A stretch of DNA of 64,000 bases from Anadara kagoshimensis (taxonomy: Eukaryota; Mollusca; Bivalvia; Arcoida; Arcidae): NCBI GenBank assembly GCA_021292105.1, contig CM037860.1, positions 14,898,698 to 14,962,697 of the forward strand, given 5' to 3'. The position numbers and the translations under genes are program-made. Shown piece by piece: positions 59,577 to 64,000 of this stretch; the first letter of the stretch is position 1, and every line of letters starts with the position of its first letter. The notes under the pieces are model-generated. The model ran no database searches. It was given only the letters and a program-made list of their open reading frames with translations, and was not told the origin of the DNA.

Positions 59577-60128
59577 AATTTAAATATTTTCTAGAAATCC
59601 CTCTAAAATCCTTCATTTAGAGCCCCAGTGCCAAGGTTTGTGCAAATTCAATACTATTTATCATAAGAATAATCAGGAAATGGAGATGGAGAAAATCAAC
59701 GACAGAAAGCTGTGGAAGGTGACAAATAAAATTAATGGCGAAAGTTTTTTGTCCGAGCTATACAAGGAGATCAATCAAAGGCAGTTACTGACACCACCTG
59801 TTTCAAAGAAAATGTAGCTACTCGTGAACAAAGGAAACAAGCATAGAAAACCAATTTAAATATTTTCTAGAAATCCCTCTAAAATCCTCCATTTAGAGCC
59901 CCAGTGCCAAGGTTTGTGCAAATTCAATACTATTTATCATAAGAATAATCAGGAAATGGAGATGGAGAAAATCAACGACAGAAAGCTGTGGAAGGTGACA
60001 AATAAAATTAATGGCGAAAGTTTTTTGTCCGAGCTATACAAGAGATCAATCAAAGGCAGTTACTGACACCACCTGTTTCAAAGAAAATGTAGCTACTCGT
60101 GAACAAAGGAAACAAGCATAGAAAACCA
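59577..60128. repeat. Near-perfect tandem duplication of a 276-bp unit
   Basis: Copies at 59577-59852 and 59853-60128 differ at only two places that I see (cttcattt/ctccattt and aaggagatc/aagagatc). The unit includes 'gccccagtgccaaggtttgt' and 'gacagaaagctgtggaaggt'. Either a very recent duplication or an assembly artefact. Confidence 0.97.
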
Positions 60129-60129
60129 A

Positions 60130-60835
60130 GTGGCCCTGTCATACACAATAGTATCCTGATAATATTAATGGTAATTTCTGTTAAACATATATAACACCAA
60201 GTCAGCAATTCCCCAATGTTTCTTGTCTAACTTATATAAGTAATATGCAATGGAAATGGCCATTTATTTGTTGAACTAATGTTGAATAGTCTCCTATGTT
60301 TCTTGTCTAACTTAGAAACAAAAAGTATAAATGGTCATTTAATTGTTGAACTGCCGTTTTTACTTTGAGCTGTGTCATCATTGACTGTCTCAGACAAAGT
60401 TGTGTAAATAATTCATAATCCTCTGATGAAATTGTTCCACTAGGATGCTTCTTTTCTGCATGTTAATTAGTTGATGTAGTAATAATGAATTAGTATTACC
60501 GTACTTAAAGAGTCCGAGTCTTATACTGTATCTGCCACACAGCATGGGCCAGACAATTGGTTGAGTTCTCTAAATGACTTGTGACAAGTGTAATACAGTA
60601 GATACACTGACAAAACTGTTTCATCGTCCTTGTTCTTAATAAGATTGTTTGATCTGGAGGTCTAGGATAGATCTTCAGTTGGGACACTATGTGGGAAAGA
60701 TGATTTCTGCTGTATACAGTTAATCATTTGTATGCTGCCATAGTTTCTTAACAGGCTTTTACATTTTAAAGGTGGTTTAGCAACATATTGAAAGAGACTG
60801 ATCAAAAAGAATGTTTGGAACTTCAAAGTATTGTA
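60130..60835. other. Noncoding sequence, nothing recognised
   Basis: A short phrase 'caatgtttcttgtctaactt' / 'ctatgtttcttgtctaactt' repeats near 60215 and 60295. No gene. Confidence 0.4.
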
Positions 60836-60837
60836 GC

Positions 60838-60863
60838 AAAAAAAAAAAAAAAAAAAAAAAAAA
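60838..60863. repeat. A26 homopolymer
   Basis: Uninterrupted A run. No polyadenylation signal or gene upstream on the plus strand. Confidence 0.9.
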
Positions 60864-61040
60864 GAACCACATACTCTTTGTAACTGCATTGTGTGGGTAT
60901 ATATAAGAAATCAATTTGGAACCAAATCAATTAATACAGAAACATGCAAACAAGTTTTATCTCATCACAATACCAACGATCTTACCTGTGTGGTAAAAAT
61001 CCAAACAATGGTTGTATCTAAAACAAACTGATTAACTTAC

Positions 61041-61130
61041 CTGTTCAGTGACTATAATGAAGAAATAATCCAATGAAGTAAATAACTGATATATGGATCC
61101 AAACAAAAGTTCCGCTATATTATCCAAATC
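61041..61130 (-). CDS. Candidate internal exon of unknown identity
   Basis: 90 nt, open in only one frame, bounded by acceptor 'atatattcag' and a strong donor 'gtaagtt'. It would encode DLDNIAELLFGSIYQLFTSL then DYFFIIVTEQ. It does not match any EFR3 segment and I do not recognise the protein. No neighbouring exon of the same kind was found. A 90-nt open stretch with splice-like ends can occur by chance, or it could be an upstream gene's exon or an untranslated exon. Confidence 0.25.
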
Positions 61131-61515
61131 CTGAATATATATTAATTTCCCTTAATTTGTTTGTTTTGTATCCCTAGTTCTATCTGAAAAACACAAATAA
61201 AGAGAAAAATAAAAAATAGGTGAAGAAAAATCTCTCATATTCTTCAAATAAAACATCTGTAATTTGTTTTCTTTTGCCATTTTGTAGTGCAATAACTAGT
61301 ACTATCTCAATTACCAACACAATACTTGTTTGTCATCAGTTCCGTTTTTTCAGCATGTTGTTTGTGTAACATAATTATCAGTCATATAAATCCATGATGA
61401 TAATGCCAAGATAAATCAGTGTGTGAGAAAACATCACACAGGTAACAGAGGCAATACACATCACAGATGAGGCAATACACATCACAGACAGGTATACACC
61501 AAAATCCAGGAGAGA

Positions 61516-61729
61516 TACAGTACAGACCTGTCGAAAGTTTAACAGTGAGCTGACAAAGAGGAATCTGTCCACTGGCTGAGATGTGGCTAACTAATGGCCA
61601 AAAAGCTGCTGTGAGGTAGACAGCAGCTGTCAGAAAGCTGTCAAGATATAGACACTAGGACCGAGATGAGATTCTAATCTGTTCTTATTTGTTTGCATAG
61701 TGTTAAGCTTTCAACAGGCCTGTACTGTA
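61516..61729. mobile_element. MITE F copy (214 bp, compact)
   Basis: tacagtacagacctgtcgaa and 'agtttaaca' at the left mirror 'tgttaagctttcaacaggcc' plus 'tgtactgta'. The shortest and cleanest member of the three here, so likely the basic form. Confidence 0.92.
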
Positions 61730-62344
61730 TGATAAATAAATAATAATAAAAAAAACCAGCATAAATCAGAGGGGTAATAGACATGGGGAGATATGCTAAA
61801 TACATTGTTATACAATCATACACATCTCAAACATGATAAAGATTACATACTACAATGTCTCCTAATTAAATAATTACGATACTATAAAAAGCTCCCGTCA
61901 ATTTATCTGTTAGATAGGGCAATGTTGTTGATGTTAGTTACATCATACAAACATGATGGAATATTTAGTATTAAAATGTAGAAATGTATTCTCAAGCTGA
62001 CTGACATAATATGAGAGATAATGACACACAAAAACACATTGTATCTAACTCACAAAAAAATTAATTACCCAAAGTAAATATACACAAGATATCAGTGTCT
62101 GACACTTTCTTGGAGAAAACTTCGACAACTAGCATGAATATATGAATATAGATCTCATCACCATAACCCCCTTTTTTATATGATAAAACAATAATGATGT
62201 ACATTACATATCAGAGACATCAGAAATTCTGACATTTTTAGCAAAACTGATTTTTTCAAAACAAAAAAAATTACATGTATTATTATTTTTTAGTTTTACA
62301 TCTTTTAAACCAATTACCTGTATACCAATCAAGCAGTCTAAAAA

Positions 62345-62600
62345 CATGGAGGGGCTTGGTGGCAGACTGGTCTTAAGCACATGCTTACTGAATACTGATC
62401 ATAGTGCCTCTCACTGCCTTTTGAATTCCACTCGAGTCAGATCCTAGTGTGAGAAAGTTTGTCAGTTTGCTTGTCTAAAGTTGGTGGTTTTTCTCAAGTC
62501 ATTCCGGTTTCCTCTACCATCACAGAAATAATTGCCTTGATATACATGAAAGAACCTTGACTGGGGTGTCAAACATCATAACTCTACTTCACTTGTACTG
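62345..62600 (+). mobile_element. SINE A copy (plus), full length
   Basis: Head 'ggggcttggtggcagactgg', then 'catagtgcctctcactgcct', 'gaattccactcgagtcagat' (B-box region), 'cctagtgtgagaaagtttgt', 'agttggtggtttttctcaag', 'ccggtttcctctaccatcac', 'cttgactggggtgtcaaaca', tail. Confidence 0.85.
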
Positions 62601-64000
62601 GCAGAGTATGAATCAGTACCATAATCTTAAGTAAGAAATTGTAAAAAAAAAGTTTAATTAATAATGATATCAAGAAGGATTAAAATGCCAAATTCCAAAA
62701 TTGAAATAGGGTTTTCTCTGTGGGTTGTAGAATGTAATAAAGAGACCCCTGAGAAAAAAGTCACAGACAACTAACGATAGACCTGATGCACTATGTGATT
62801 ACATAACACACAATTTCTAGTAATACAGGAAGTATTATCATTTACCAACAAGGCTTTCTACAATAGCTGTGTTATCTCTATAAATATATCATTTTGGCAA
62901 ATTTCCACTTATTTTCCAGTCAAATTAAATCCATTCACAGTTTTAACAAGGTCAGAATGAAGTAAAAGTGCTGTCTACAAGTAATTAAGTAATGCATTAC
63001 TAAAACTGAAAAAAGAACCAACTAATTAATGACTGCCAGATTGAAATACAATAAAAAGATGTTCATGATCATGTGAGTCTTCCTGTATGTTCATGCAACA
63101 TATACCGATGCATTGTAAGTTACATCCGTACAAATCCTTCTTAACCAATTAACTGATTTTGGGCTTTTTTACAGAATTGTTAAAGAGGGTCTTTTTGCAT
63201 TGTCTGCTTACTGGTAACCTGGTAACATACAAAAACAAATTTTACCACAAAGAAATCAGTGGCTTTCATTTACCTCAAATGGTTTACAATTTTTATGTCC
63301 CTGAAATGGTTAGACCAATTTGATTTATAAAGTAAACGTACAAAACAATCTACAACAACAAAAAGCCTTTCTTTTTTGATGAATTCTGAAAAGTATCTGA
63401 CAATCCATATCTGATAAGCAAATGGTGAAGATTTGAAGCAGGAGAAAGAAGAAAAAGAATAAGAAAGACAGCAAAACCTACTTTGTTATCATATAACAAG
63501 AAAGATATTTTATAAAACCAGAAATAATTTTTCTGCATTCTAAATCTCTAAATAATAACTTTGCATTCAAGAAATTATGAGTTACGGTAATCACTTCTTT
63601 TGACTAGAGACCATTTTGACATTATTTTCAGTGCTTGTCTAAGGTTGAAAGTTTATAATATGTGGCCTCAATATGTGATAATTAAAATGTGTTTTATCAA
63701 ATAATTCTTATTTTCACTGTTTTCTAAAATTTTATTGAAGCAGTAATTAGTTAAAACTTAAATTAGTATATATCTAAAAACCTTCAATATATACACATAC
63801 AGATCAGGCATGTTGTCTGTAAAACTGATTAAAACTAAAATTTCAACATCTAGTTAAACCCTAGATTTATCTCCAATCACCGCCTTAAGGTCAAACATTC
63901 TGAGTAGATGATCATGTTCCATTTAACAGCAGCCGTTTAACAACTCACTGCACATTGCATGCAAAACATCAGTTATATGTCTTAAAACATGGTATCCTTA
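62601..64000. other. Noncoding sequence, nothing recognised
   Basis: AT-rich. Splice-like boundaries enclose tiny open stretches (for example 63274-63300 minus), but none is convincing. Confidence 0.4.

Noticed and set aside
60986..61017. 32-nt candidate exon (minus) with AG and GT ends
   Set aside because: It would leave only a 23-bp intron to the candidate exon at 61041-61130, too short to splice.
63274..63300. 27-nt candidate microexon (minus, GHKNCKPFE)
   Set aside because: Too short to tell from chance and no flanking exon of any gene was found.

Overview
The window is AT-rich, intron- and transposon-dense animal DNA. It contains one clearly recognisable gene and a very large load of repeats. 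The tRNA-derived SINE families, the elements ending in 'caggtgagctaaaa', and short intronic motifs such as 'tgaccttgacctttga' are of the kind known from bivalve mollusc genomes, so a bivalve is the best guess. That is inference; the species cannot be named from the sequence.

Gene content. Seven consecutive coding exons on the minus strand (22910 down to 635) encode about 275 residues of the N-terminal half of an EFR3 protein. EFR3 is the palmitoylated plasma-membrane anchor of the phosphatidylinositol 4-kinase III-alpha complex (Drosophila rolling blackout, vertebrate EFR3A/B). All junctions have AG acceptors and GT donors and all reading phases agree. The first coding exon (initiator Met and a few residues) was not found and should lie above 22910. 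The C-terminal half continues below position 635, outside the window. No second gene could be established. One 90-nt candidate exon at 61041-61130 (minus) is weak.

Layout. 1-22910: EFR3 exons separated by introns of 0.4 to 10 kb. These hold SINEs, a fold-back element with a transposase-like zinc-finger fragment, several terminal-inverted-repeat (TIR) elements, a long 145-bp tandem array, and a duplicated splice acceptor. 22911-64000: presumed EFR3 intron 1 and/or 5' flank, with no confident exon. It carries a LINE 3' end, a 1000-N assembly gap, a SINE whose interior became a minisatellite, a 167-bp tandem array with the same outer ends as the 145-bp one, several miniature inverted-repeat transposable elements (MITEs) (some nested), a 3.07-kb TIR element containing a dead LINE and two SINE pieces, and a near-perfect 276-bp tandem duplication.

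Repeat families recurring here, with labels used only in this report: SINE A (tRNA-like head ggcctcggtggtcaagtgg), SINE B (head ggtagctcagttggtagag), SINE C (head ggccatggtagtctaatgg), MITE E (ends tacagtcaaacctgcc), MITE F (ends tacagtacagacctgt), and element G (ends gctcacctga / ggtgagctaaaa). No virus, toxin, CRISPR array, rRNA gene or intact transposase was seen. Nothing here looks like a wholly new system. The strongest leads are the decoy acceptor and CU/CA-rich donor region in EFR3, the fold-back element, and the shared-end element G with interchangeable tandem cores.
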